The translations under genes were made by a program, and so were the position numbers. The notes beneath the pieces were generated by a model, which had not been told where the DNA came from, did no database searches, and saw nothing but the letters and a program-made list of their open reading frames with translations. A DNA stretch of 13,315 nt from Desulfobacteraceae bacterium (GTDB lineage Bacteria; Desulfobacterota; Desulfobacteria; Desulfobacterales; SURF-15): the NCBI GenBank assembly GCA_003599475.1, contig QZKK01000160.1:1-13315 (forward strand), given 5' to 3'. Below are positions 6,513 to 13,233 of this stretch, one piece after another; the stretch's first letter is position 1, and each line of letters opens with the position of its first letter.

Positions 6513-7262
6513 TTAATTCTCTCCAGTTCGGGACAGGAGCGAAGCGGCAGGCTCATCGAGATAAACAAACGCTTTGGGATGCCTGTGCAGGATGGAGGCC
6601 GGGTGCATGGGAGAAATTTCGCCTTCAAAGCACTCTCTGACCGCCCGGGCCTTGCGCGCATCCGGAACCGTGCAAATAATCTGCTCCGATTTCATGATCT
6701 GTCGAATCGACATCGAAATCGCCGTGGTAGGGACCTCTTGCAGGGCTGCGAACCAACCCTCCCCGAACTGCTGCTTCCTGCAGTCTTGATCCAGCTTTAC
6801 GATGATGTAGGGCGCTTCGGTGTCGAAATCCGCCGGTGGGTCGTTAAAAGCCAGGTGCCCGTTTTCGCCGATTCCCACGAAGGCGACATCGATTTCATCC
6901 CGCGAGATCACGGCGCCGATCCGTCGGCATTCGGCGGCGGGGTCTGCCGCCTCGCCTTCAATAAAATGCACCGTACCCGGGCGAACGATATCGACCAGGC
7001 GTTCTTTGAGATAGCGGCGAAAACTGGCGGGGTGATCTTCGTTGAAGCCGATGTATTCATCCAGATGATACATCGCCGTCCGGCCCCAATCGATGCCTTT
7101 TTTTGCCGTCAGGGCTTTCAGGAAATCGAACTGGGAAGCTCCGGTGGCCACGATAAAGCTCGCCTTTCCTTTATCCGCAATCGCCTTACGCAAGATCTCC
7201 GCTCCCTTTTCGGCAGCCGCTGCACTGCATTCCGATTTGGTTTTAAAAATTTCAATCTTCAT
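6513..7262 (-). CDS. nagB: Glucosamine-6-phosphate deaminase (NagB family)
   Basis: 249-residue cytoplasmic NagB/6-phosphogluconolactonase-fold enzyme. It converts glucosamine-6-phosphate to fructose-6-phosphate and ammonia, the step after NagA. MYHLDEYIGF holds the catalytic Asp (D68, equivalent of E. coli D72). FVGIGENGHLAFNDP holds H136, equivalent of H143. Compared with E. coli GNDGHIAFNEP, the ring-opening Asp141 is Asn here (N134) and Glu148 is Asp (D141). Asn at that site also occurs in other NagB-type enzymes, while NDP is subfamily-specific. The C terminus has the usual SILHRHPKAFVYLDEPA. The ATG is preceded on its strand by GGAGGAG, a strong ribosome site. It lies 198 bp downstream of nagA on the same strand and is convergent with the kinase. 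A related amino-sugar-phosphate substrate (galactosamine-6-P) is possible. Confidence 0.87.
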   Translation of the reverse strand: MKIEIFKTKSECSAAAAEKGAEILRKAIADKGKASFIVATGASQFDFLKALTAKKGIDWGRTAMYHLDEYIGFNEDHPASFRRYLKERLVDIVRPGTVHFIEGEAADPAAECRRIGAVISRDEIDVAFVGIGENGHLAFNDPPADFDTEAPYIIVKLDQDCRKQQFGEGWFAALQEVPTTAISMSIRQIMKSEQIICTVPDARKARAVRECFEGEISPMHPASILHRHPKAFVYLDEPAASLLSRTGEN

Positions 7263-7276
7263 CGCTCCTCCGAGTT

Positions 7277-7466
7277 AGAGTGTTCAGTTTCAGCGTTCAG
7301 TGTTCAGCCAGGCCATGCCGCTTTCGGCATTTATCGAGAAAAAACTTTCCTCGATTGGCTATAATTGATTTTATTCCTTAATTCGATGTTGAACGTTCGA
7401 TGTTGGACGTTCAGTTTCTTATTCGTGTCTTCTTTGCTTTGAGCTTTCAACTTTGAGCTTTCAGCT
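7277..7466. repeat. Three degenerate repeat tracts and two hairpins between nagA and nagB
   Basis: Three separate short-period tracts occur. GTTCAG-type units lie at 7280-7308. TTGAACGTTCGATGTTGGACGTTC lies within 7385-7413 (direct repeat of GTT(G)GACGTTC-like words). GAGCTTTCAACTTTGAGCTTTCAG occupies the region 7440-7464, with GAGCTTTCA present twice. The last tract contains the nagA stop codon (TCA 7461-7463 on this strand). Between them are two stem-loops: ATGCCG/CGGCAT (7315-7330, 4-nt loop) and ATCGAG/CTCGAT (7333-7355). This is a 198-bp intercistronic spacer with no ORF; the structures could set differential nagA/nagB mRNA stability, an inference. Confidence 0.6.
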
Positions 7467-8618
7467 TCTCTCATACATCAGCTTCCCGGCCAAATATACG
7501 CGCTCGATTTGGATTTTCTTTTTTTCTGCTCTGAACAGAACCAGATCCGCCCGCTGCCCCTCTTCCAGTTCGCCGCCGGTTCCCGCAAAAAGCCTGGCAG
7601 GGTTTGTCGTTGCCATATCGATGGCCGATGTCAGAGGGATTCCGGCAAACCGGGCGCAGAAGCCGACGGCCCGATCCATGGTCAGGGTCGATCCGGCAAG
7701 GTAAGGAGTTCCCGGGAGCCTGAGAGCGCCGTCATCGCAGGCCTCGAGCGCGATTCCGCCAAGGGAGTAGCGGCCGGCCGGTGCATTGGATGCGGCCGTG
7801 GCATCGGTGATCAGGACAACCCTCGATTTCCCTTTTGCGCGTACGACGTTTTTCACAAAATAGTCCGGAAGATGCAGCCCGTCGCAGATGATGCTCGCCA
7901 TCAGACGATCGTGAGCGAGCTGTTTCTGCAGGTAATTTTTACTGCGGTCAAGCAGCCTGTGAGCGGCGTTTCCAAGATGAGTGGAGATGACGGCACCGGC
8001 GTGTACAGCCTGATCGACGTCTGCCGGCTCAGGATTGCAATGCCCGAGTCCCACCACCAGCCCGATTTGGGCTGCCTTTCGGATGAATTCCAGGCAGCCC
8101 GGCAACTCGGGTGCGACCGTCACCATTCGCACCAGCCCCTCCCCCCGGGATAAGAGCCGCTCGAATTTTTCCCAGTCGGGACGGCCGACGTGAGCCAGGG
8201 GGTGGGCCCCTCTGGGGCCATCTTCGGGATTGATGTAAGGGCCCTCCAGATGGATGCCAAGAACCATGGAGCGGACCAGGGGGTGCTCGTTGCAGGCTTC
8301 AAGGATCCGGCCGATGGTGCGCTCAAGCTGGTTATAACCGGCGGTAATCAGGGTCGGGCAGAAACGGGTCACCCCCGTTTTTAAAAGACTGCGGCATGCC
8401 CCGACCATGTCTTTCGCGGAAAAATCCGGGTGATTGAAGTCCACGCCTGCGAAACCGTTCACCTGCAGATCGATGAATCCGGGGGCCAGCCGGATTTCGT
8501 CCCCGGGGGATCTCCCGGGCCCGCGGCGCGGGCTGCGGATATCAAGCCGCGCGATATGTTCACCCTTCACATAAACTTCAGCGGTGCGACCCCGGGCGAT
8601 TTTTCCTTTGATGATCAT
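7461..8618 (-). CDS. nagA: N-acetylglucosamine-6-phosphate deacetylase
   Basis: 385-residue amidohydrolase-superfamily enzyme that removes acetate from GlcNAc-6-phosphate, giving GlcN-6-P for NagB. Visible motifs in order: APGFIDLQVNGFAGVDF (Q52, the Gln found in single-metal proteobacterial NagA where other amidohydrolases have HxH), GIHLEGPYINP (metal ligand E125), VGLGHCNP (H193), ISTHLGNAAH (H214; most relatives have THLFNAM), ICDGLHLP (H249), LITDATAASNAPAG (catalytic D272) and AGSTLTMDRAV. The length is standard. ATG 8618 gives the canonical MIIKGKI start; the ribosome site is weak (GGGATG about 16 bases upstream). It is divergent from tctC across about 380 bp and probably co-transcribed with nagB. 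The final Ser codon and the TGA stop lie in a repeat tract. Confidence 0.92.
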   Translation of the reverse strand: MIIKGKIARGRTAEVYVKGEHIARLDIRSPRRGPGRSPGDEIRLAPGFIDLQVNGFAGVDFNHPDFSAKDMVGACRSLLKTGVTRFCPTLITAGYNQLERTIGRILEACNEHPLVRSMVLGIHLEGPYINPEDGPRGAHPLAHVGRPDWEKFERLLSRGEGLVRMVTVAPELPGCLEFIRKAAQIGLVVGLGHCNPEPADVDQAVHAGAVISTHLGNAAHRLLDRSKNYLQKQLAHDRLMASIICDGLHLPDYFVKNVVRAKGKSRVVLITDATAASNAPAGRYSLGGIALEACDDGALRLPGTPYLAGSTLTMDRAVGFCARFAGIPLTSAIDMATTNPARLFAGTGGELEEGQRADLVLFRAEKKKIQIERVYLAGKLMYERS

Positions 8619-8683
8619 GATTGTTTATTCATCCCGATGCATTCGTAGAAAATCTTGATACGTTTGTATGAAACTTCAATATA

Positions 8684-8718
8684 GTGTTCAGTGTTCAGGA
8701 GTGTTCAGTTTCCAGTTT
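8684..8718. repeat. GTGTTCAG-type degenerate repeat
   Basis: GTGTTCAGTGTTCAG, then AGTGTTCAG, then TTTCCAGTTTACAC. This is the same word family as 7280-7308, so two copies bracket nagA, one upstream and one downstream. It lies in the nagA-tctC divergent spacer. Confidence 0.6.
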
Positions 8719-8720
8719 AC

Positions 8721-8785
8721 ACAGGATTTTTTGGCTTCTCTTCATTCTATCCTGTCGATTCCCGCCATGGCGGGATTGATCCTGT
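8721..8785. repeat. ATCCTGTC repeats around a 16-bp perfect palindrome
   Basis: TCCCGCCATGGCGGGA (8760-8775) is a perfect 16-bp palindrome. Direct copies of ATCCTGTC flank it (8749-8756 and 8779-8786), and an inverted copy ACAGGAT lies at 8721-8727. It could be an operator, a dispersed repeat unit or an extrudable cruciform. It lies between divergent nagA and tctC, so a shared regulator is possible but not shown. Confidence 0.5.
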
Positions 8786-8875
8786 CAAAAAATGAATCGA
8801 TCGTTCAGTTTCTGATTCGATCAAACTGACCGCGGCCAGCGGATCGATCCAAAAAGGCCATCGGCTTCGAAATTC

Positions 8876-8905
8876 TTGACAAAAGGGTCTCGTGCCATTT
8901 ATCGT
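8876..8905 (+). promoter_or_regulatory. Candidate promoter for tctC
   Basis: A perfect TTGACA (8876-8881) with TATCGT (8900-8905) 18 bp later, a 4/6 -10 match. A transcript from here would cross the tRNA fragment in antisense and reach the GGAAGG ribosome site of tctC. The text around the -35 box matches that at 334-348. Confidence 0.3.
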
Positions 8906-8906
8906 G

Positions 8907-8967
8907 CAATCGTGGCAGGATTCGAACCTGCGCCAATGACCGTTTTCGTGGGCCAAGGGATTTTAAT
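8907..8967 (-). tRNA. tRNA 3'-half fragment, Leu(UAA)-like; non-functional remnant
   Basis: On the - strand, GCAGG-TTCGAAT-CCTGC (8931-8915) is a perfect T arm with the canonical TTCGAAT loop. Upstream of it is a long variable region with a GGCC/GGTC stem, then TCCCT (8960-8956) as the 3' strand of the anticodon stem and a loop ATTAAAA (8967-8961), which places TAA at anticodon positions (8965-8963). A long variable arm with TAA points to tRNA-Leu(UAA). Immediately 5' of the loop the text becomes TCTCG, which cannot pair with TCCCT, and no D arm or 5' acceptor strand is found. The similarity therefore starts in the anticodon loop and ends near the 3' end. Downstream of the T arm there is no CCA. 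Confidence 0.6.
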
Positions 8968-8999
8968 CGAGAACCTACAAATGAAAGGAAGGTTTTGCA

Positions 9000-9998
9000 A
9001 TGAAAAAAGCTGGAATCCTTGTTCTGATCGTGGCCATGGTCTTCTCTGCAGCCGTCGTCAGCGCCGAATGGAAACCCGCTAGACCCATCTCGCTGATTGT
9101 CCCCTGGGCCGCCGGCGGTGCAACCGATCAGACCTGCCGCACGTTGGCCGGGGAGATGGAAAAAGTGCTTGGGCAGAAAATTCCGGTGCTGAATCAGCCC
9201 GGCGGCTCCGGCTCCATCGGGATGAAAAATGCATATGAAGCCAAACATGACGGGTATACCTGGGCCGGCAATGCCGACGGCAGCGTGATCACTTACCAGG
9301 TCCTAGACCTGCTTCCCACCATCTCCCATCGGGACTGGATTCACTATTACGGCATGCTGACGGCCCCGGTGATCTGCGTTCGGGAGGACTCGAAAATCAA
9401 AACCATCCAGGATCTCGTCGCCGAATTCAAGGCCCGCCCGGGGGAGGTCAGAGTCGCCTCGGCAGGTGCAGGAGCCGGCGGTCATCTGGCGGCTGAAACC
9501 TTTCGCAAGGCAGCCGGCATCGAGTACCGCCATATCCCTTACAAGGGCGGATACCCGGCGGTGGTTGCCACGGTAGGAGGGGAAACCGAAGTGGTCATGC
9601 AGCTTTCGATGGAGGTTGCGGATATGCTTCGCGCCAAAAAGCTGCGGGCGCTGGCCAACATGTCCACCCAGAGTCTCGTCATCGATGGCTACGGGGAAGT
9701 GCCCCCGGTAATGCAGTTTATTCCAAAGCACGCTCCCCTGCAGTACCTTTTCGGCCTCTATCTTCCGAAGGGGGTTCCACCCGAAGTCGTGGAAGCCGTC
9801 AACAAGGCTTTTGACGTCGCGGCCGCTTCGGATTCCATCAAGCGACTGGCCAAGGAAAAGGCTTCGGCCGCGGTCAACTACAAAGGCGAGGAAGCCCTCA
9901 AGCTGTCGGAAACAACCGGCAACAACGTCAACTGCATTCTGAAGGAAATCGGAATGGCCAAAAAGGATCCGGTAGAACTGGGCTTCAAGTGTGAATAG
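9000..9998 (+). CDS. tctC: Tripartite tricarboxylate transporter substrate-binding protein (TctC/Bug family)
   Basis: 332-residue periplasmic solute receptor for a TTT transporter. Residues 1-22 form a signal peptide (basic MKKA, hydrophobic core, cleavage after VVSA). The mature protein has the Bug pattern: WKPARPISLIVPWAAGGATD, then LGQKIPVLNQPGGSGSIG, then VASAGAGAGGHLAAE and HIPYKGGYPAVVATVGGE. Length is typical. ATG 9000 has GGAAGG seven bases upstream. Known Bug proteins mostly bind carboxylates, so a carboxylated ligand is expected; the neighbouring sugar genes make an aldonate, uronate or related acid the best guess. It is first in the tct cluster, 125 bp before tctB. Paralogues are numerous in bacteria, so the symbol denotes the family only. 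Confidence 0.9.
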   Translation: MKKAGILVLIVAMVFSAAVVSAEWKPARPISLIVPWAAGGATDQTCRTLAGEMEKVLGQKIPVLNQPGGSGSIGMKNAYEAKHDGYTWAGNADGSVITYQVLDLLPTISHRDWIHYYGMLTAPVICVREDSKIKTIQDLVAEFKARPGEVRVASAGAGAGGHLAAETFRKAAGIEYRHIPYKGGYPAVVATVGGETEVVMQLSMEVADMLRAKKLRALANMSTQSLVIDGYGEVPPVMQFIPKHAPLQYLFGLYLPKGVPPEVVEAVNKAFDVAAASDSIKRLAKEKASAAVNYKGEEALKLSETTGNNVNCILKEIGMAKKDPVELGFKCE

Positions 9999-10000
9999 GA

Positions 10001-10099
10001 CTGGAATGATGGAGTGATGGAATAATGGGATCGAAAAAGACCCCAATCCGTTATGCCCATCATTCCAAAATTCCAACATTCCAATTGGGGCGAAGCCCC
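10001..10099. repeat. GGAATGATGG repeat with inverted arms and a GC hairpin
   Basis: GGAATGATGG, GAGTGATGG and GGAATAATGGG follow one another just after the tctC stop. A perfect 11-bp inverted repeat pairs 10002-10012 (TGGAATGATGG) with 10057-10067. CCCCAAT (10041-10047) pairs with ATTGGGG (10084-10090), and GGGGC-GAA-GCCCC (10087-10099) is a compact stem-loop before tctB. In mRNA this would be a strongly structured spacer that could lower tctBA expression relative to tctC or protect the tctC message; that role is inferred. Confidence 0.65.
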
Positions 10100-10122
10100 T
10101 CAAGTTCTGGAGCGCATGTGCG

Positions 10123-10605
10123 ATGACCGGTAAGGGAATGCCGAAGGCCGACTTCATCATGGGCCTTCTTTTGATGGTGTTCAGTTTTCTGATCGTGGTT
10201 GAGTCGCTTCAACTCCCGCGTTTCGAAAAAGATTGGGGCGGTTTTTATGCCGCCCCCGGGTTTGTGCCGCTGATCCTGGGCGTCGCCCTTTTCGGGATGA
10301 GCCTGGCGCTCTTTGTGCGGTCCTTAAAAAGCCACGGATATAAAATTATTCCCGACCGACCGGCGATCAGGGATTTTCTACGGTCAAAGCCGGTCTATCG
10401 CTGGTGCCTGGCCATACTTTATGCCTTCGGATTCTTTTTTCTGCTGGGACACATCTATTTTTACGTGGCGGCCTTTCTCGTTCTCTTTGCCTATATGGCG
10501 AGCTTCGGCGAGCAGAAGCTCGCCATTTCAATGGTGATTTCAGCAGTCGCCTCTGCTTTGATCTATCTCGTATTCACGGAGGTTTTTCTGGTTCCGCTGC
10601 CTTAG
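10123..10605 (+). CDS. tctB: TTT transporter small membrane subunit (TctB family)
   Basis: 160-residue inner-membrane protein with four hydrophobic segments: about residues 10-28 (FIMGLLLMVFSFLIVVE), 45-65 (FVPLILGVALFGMSLALFV), 95-125 (CLAILYAFGFFFLLGHIYFY, continuing) and 133-155 (ISMVISAVASALIYLVF). This is the TctB layout with an ADFIMG opening. TctB is the poorly conserved partner of TctA, and its position between tctC and tctA supports the call more than its sequence does. The start at 10123 has GGAG ten bases upstream; ATG 10138 is an alternative. A 96-bp spacer precedes tctA. Confidence 0.85.
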   Translation: MTGKGMPKADFIMGLLLMVFSFLIVVESLQLPRFEKDWGGFYAAPGFVPLILGVALFGMSLALFVRSLKSHGYKIIPDRPAIRDFLRSKPVYRWCLAILYAFGFFFLLGHIYFYVAAFLVLFAYMASFGEQKLAISMVISAVASALIYLVFTEVFLVPLP

Positions 10606-10643
10606 TGCACCCACTCGCAAATAGGGTTGTATTTCAGTAATTC

Positions 10644-10673
10644 CCACAGTGGACACAGAGAGAGAAAAAAAGG
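10644..10673. repeat. CACAGTGGACACAGAGAGAG simple-sequence spacer
   Basis: A degenerate CACAG/ACAGAGAG tract ending in a run of seven A fills the tctB-tctA spacer. It is another of the short-period linker sequences in this window. Confidence 0.4.
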
Positions 10674-10701
10674 TTGCCTGTAAAATGGAAGGAGGTCCTC
10701 G

Positions 10702-12222
10702 TTGGGTGCTGTAGAGCTGGCAAGTGCGATTTGGGGACTGATGACACCCGAGATCCTCTTATCCGTTTTCTGGGCCACCCTTCTCGGCATTATCGTCGGT
10801 ATTCTTCCCGGTTTGACCGCTACCATGGGAGTTGCACTTCTCACCGGCTTGACCTTCCAGTGGGAATCCACGCATGCGATTGTCATCCTGATTTCGATGT
10901 ACGTGGGAGCCATCTACGGCGGAAGCCGCACGGCCATCCTGATCAATATCCCGGGAACCCCTGCCAATGCAGCGACCTGCATAGACGGGTACCCGCTGGC
11001 GCTGCAGGGGAAAGCAGGCGAAGCCATCGGCATTGCGACGACCTCTTCATTTCTCGGGTCCACGATTGCCCTTTTCTTCATGGCCTTTTTTACCCCTTAC
11101 CTTGGGCAAGCCGCCCTGAGGTTTCAATCCTTTGAATTTTTCTGGCTGACGCTCTTCGGCGTTTTGATCTGCGGAAACCTTACGGCACCGGAAGACCCAC
11201 TCAAAGGCTGGATCGCAGGTTTTCTAGGGCTGTTCCTTGCAATGGTGGGAATGGAAGCCATTCAGGCCTACCCTCGTTTTGCCCACGGACAGGTGGATCT
11301 CTACGGCGGGATTTCCATCATCCCTGCACTCGTAGGCGTTTACGGCATGACGGAGGTTGTCCAGACAACGGTCGAAAGACATCGTCGCAACCCGATTATG
11401 CAGGTCAATCGCGTGCTGCCCCGCATCAAGGACGTGCTCGACAACTGGAAAAACATTATTCGATCCGGACTGATCGGGGTTTTCGTGGGTGTGATTCCGG
11501 GGGTCGGGGAAAATATTGCTTCTTTTGTGTCATACGATTTCGCCCGCCGGGCCAGCAAGACGCCCGAAAAATTCGGCAAAGGCTCGATCGAAGGTCTCAC
11601 GGCGGCCGAAACCGGCGACAATGCCTGTGTGGGCGGAGCCATCATCCCGGTTCTCGTGCTGGCGGTGCCGGGCAGTCCTCCGGCCGCTGTTTTGATGGCC
11701 GCCATGTGGCTGCATGGGATGCGGCCGGGGCCGCTGCTGGTCATCGAGGCGCCGAACTACATCTATGAGGTATCGGCCATGTTCTTTCTGGCCAGTGTGG
11801 CCATGCTGATCCTGGGACTGTGCCTGGTCAGGGCGTTCGTCAAGATCCTGCGGGTACCTGCGGGAATTCTCATGCCCATCGTTCTGGTGCTGTGCGCGGT
11901 CGGATCGTTTGCCATCAATGGCCGGATTTTCGATATTCTCGTAATGCTGATATTCGGCGTCATCGGCTACCCGCTCCGCAAAATGAAATATCCGGATGCC
12001 CCCCTGATCCTAGGGCTCATCCTGGGGGAGATGCTGGATGAAAACCTTCGCCGCGGACTCATCCTCAATGAAGGTTCCCTGACGCCCTTTTTCACGCGTC
12101 CGATCAGCATCGTCCTCATCATTATGATCCTGGGGACAGTTTTCAGCCGCAATCGATTCGTCCGGCAGGCAGTGGGGCGTGTGAAGGGTTCCTTGTTCGG
12201 GCTGTTCCACAAACCAGTCTGA
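10702..12222 (+). CDS. tctA: TTT transporter large membrane subunit (TctA family)
   Basis: 506-residue polytopic inner-membrane permease, full length for TctA (about 12 transmembrane helices). Family signatures are unmistakable: GIILGILPGLTATMG-like text near residue 30 (here GIIVGILPGLTATMG), YVGAIYGGSRTAILINIPGT with PANAATCIDGYPLA, and the second-half repeat GVFVGVIPGVGENIASFVSY with GLTAAETGDNACVGGAIIP and VLAVPGSPPAAVLMAAMWLHGMRPGP. The start is TTG 10702, with AAGGAGGT (10689-10696) five bases upstream; ATG 10741 would cut into the first segment and has no ribosome site. It works with TctB, using an ion gradient and ligand delivered by TctC. Confidence 0.95.
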   Translation: MGAVELASAIWGLMTPEILLSVFWATLLGIIVGILPGLTATMGVALLTGLTFQWESTHAIVILISMYVGAIYGGSRTAILINIPGTPANAATCIDGYPLALQGKAGEAIGIATTSSFLGSTIALFFMAFFTPYLGQAALRFQSFEFFWLTLFGVLICGNLTAPEDPLKGWIAGFLGLFLAMVGMEAIQAYPRFAHGQVDLYGGISIIPALVGVYGMTEVVQTTVERHRRNPIMQVNRVLPRIKDVLDNWKNIIRSGLIGVFVGVIPGVGENIASFVSYDFARRASKTPEKFGKGSIEGLTAAETGDNACVGGAIIPVLVLAVPGSPPAAVLMAAMWLHGMRPGPLLVIEAPNYIYEVSAMFFLASVAMLILGLCLVRAFVKILRVPAGILMPIVLVLCAVGSFAINGRIFDILVMLIFGVIGYPLRKMKYPDAPLILGLILGEMLDENLRRGLILNEGSLTPFFTRPISIVLIIMILGTVFSRNRFVRQAVGRVKGSLFGLFHKPV

Positions 12223-12252
12223 TTCCAGAATCTTTGAAGCGGGAGTCGAGTC

Positions 12253-13131
12253 ATGAAAATTTCGATCTGCAACGAGCTTTTCGAAGGTTGGGATATCGAG
12301 AGGGTCTTTGATTATGCCGCGCAGCTTGGCTGCGACGGCGTCGAGCTCGCACCCTTTACCCTCGGGGAAACGGCATCGGATATATCTGCAGCCGGTAGAG
12401 AAAAAATCCGCAGAGCGGCCGAACAGGCCGGTGTTGAAATCGTGGGCCTTCATTGGCTGCTCGTAAAACCTGAGGGACTCTACATCAATCACCCCGATAG
12501 CGCCGTTCGAAAAAAAACCCAGAATTACCTCAGGGAGCTGATCGACCTTTGCGGCGATCTCGGGGGAGGAGTGCTGGTGCACGGCTCTCCGAATCAGCGG
12601 AATATCAAGGAGGGGTGGAACCCGGCCGACGCCTGGAAGTATGCCAGAGAGACCTTTCAAATCTGCGGGGAGGCGGCCCGCGAGCGGGATGTCTTCTACT
12701 GCCTGGAAGCCCTGACCACGGCCGACACCAATTTCATCAACAGCATCGACGAAGCGATTCGGATGGTCGATGAAGTCGGCAGTCCCCATTTTCAAACCAT
12801 GTTCGACTGCCGGAGCATCCACGCCGGTGTAAAATCCGACCTGCCCCGGGTGCTCAAAGCCGCACTCGCTACGGGAAAAATAAGGCACGTCCATGTCAAC
12901 GATCCCAACGGCCGCGGACCCGGTTTCGGAGACCTTCAGTTTGCGCCGCTTTTCAAGATCCTGAAGGAAGCAGATTATTCCGGATATGTTTCCGTAGAAG
13001 TTTTCGATTTCAGGCCCGATCCGCAAACCATTGCCGGCCGCAGCATGGGGTATCTGCACGGGATTTGCGAAGCGCTGGGGATTCGCACCGGAGGAAAGAA
13101 CGATTCCACGCAAAGGCGCGGAGAAATATAG
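12253..13131 (+). CDS. Sugar phosphate isomerase/epimerase family TIM-barrel protein
   Basis: 292-residue protein of the AP-endonuclease-2/xylose-isomerase-like TIM-barrel family, which includes hydroxypyruvate isomerase, ketose 3-epimerases and IolE-type dehydratases. Strand/ligand motifs: GCDGVELAPF (E31), IVGLHWLL (H67), VLVHGSP (H110), CLEALTTADTNFINS (metal ligand E152), QTMFDCRSIHAG (D185, H190), IRHVHVNDPNGRGPGFGDLQ (H212, H214) and YVSVEVFDF (E249). All four expected metal ligands (E152, D185, one of H212/H214, E249) are present, so it is probably active. Substrate cannot be read from sequence. GGGAG stands ten bases before ATG 12253. It follows tctA by 30 bp and precedes an oxidoreductase-like gene, a common pairing for oxidised-sugar catabolism. 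The last ten or so residues (NDSTQRRGEI) come from an intergenic repeat. Confidence 0.85.
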   Translation: MKISICNELFEGWDIERVFDYAAQLGCDGVELAPFTLGETASDISAAGREKIRRAAEQAGVEIVGLHWLLVKPEGLYINHPDSAVRKKTQNYLRELIDLCGDLGGGVLVHGSPNQRNIKEGWNPADAWKYARETFQICGEAARERDVFYCLEALTTADTNFINSIDEAIRMVDEVGSPHFQTMFDCRSIHAGVKSDLPRVLKAALATGKIRHVHVNDPNGRGPGFGDLQFAPLFKILKEADYSGYVSVEVFDFRPDPQTIAGRSMGYLHGICEALGIRTGGKNDSTQRRGEI

Positions 13132-13216
13132 ATAAAATTAAGAGAACATCTGCGAAGATCAGCGGCTGAATAAACTCGCAACCCGTAACCCGCAACTCGC
13201 AACGCGTAACTCGCAC
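13106..13216. repeat. Degenerate repeats running from the epimerase 3' end to the next gene
   Basis: CACGCAAAGGCGCGGAGAAA lies inside the end of the epimerase frame. ATCTGCGAAGATCAGCGGC follows. Then a five-fold CGCAAC/CGTAAC tract (13176-13215) alternates CTCGCAACCCGTAACCCGC with CAACTCGCAACGCGTAAC. This fills the 102-bp gap; no ORF is seen. It ends just before the ribosome site of the next gene. Confidence 0.6.
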
Positions 13217-13233
13217 CACGGAAGGTTTCCGCC

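Noticed and set aside
6579..7364. A 261-codon + strand ORF opposite nagB
   Set aside because: The - strand carries intact NagB motifs and a strong ribosome site; the + reading has no motif.
7277..7466. CRISPR-like array in the nagA-nagB gap
   Set aside because: Repeats are short, unequal and belong to different word families, with no constant repeat or regular spacers and no cas genes.
8901..8975. Functional tRNA on either strand
   Set aside because: The - strand fragment lacks a D arm, 5' acceptor strand and anticodon-stem 5' partner. The + strand has no proper T-loop orientation.
9303..10160. A 285-codon - strand ORF antisense to tctC
   Set aside because: It is opposite clear Bug-family coding sequence, and its first residues are read from the repeat spacer; no recognisable domain.
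12010..13113. A 367-codon - strand ORF antisense to the epimerase
   Set aside because: No family motif is visible, and the + strand frame shows complete TIM-barrel isomerase motifs. Long antisense ORFs are expected opposite G+C-rich genes.
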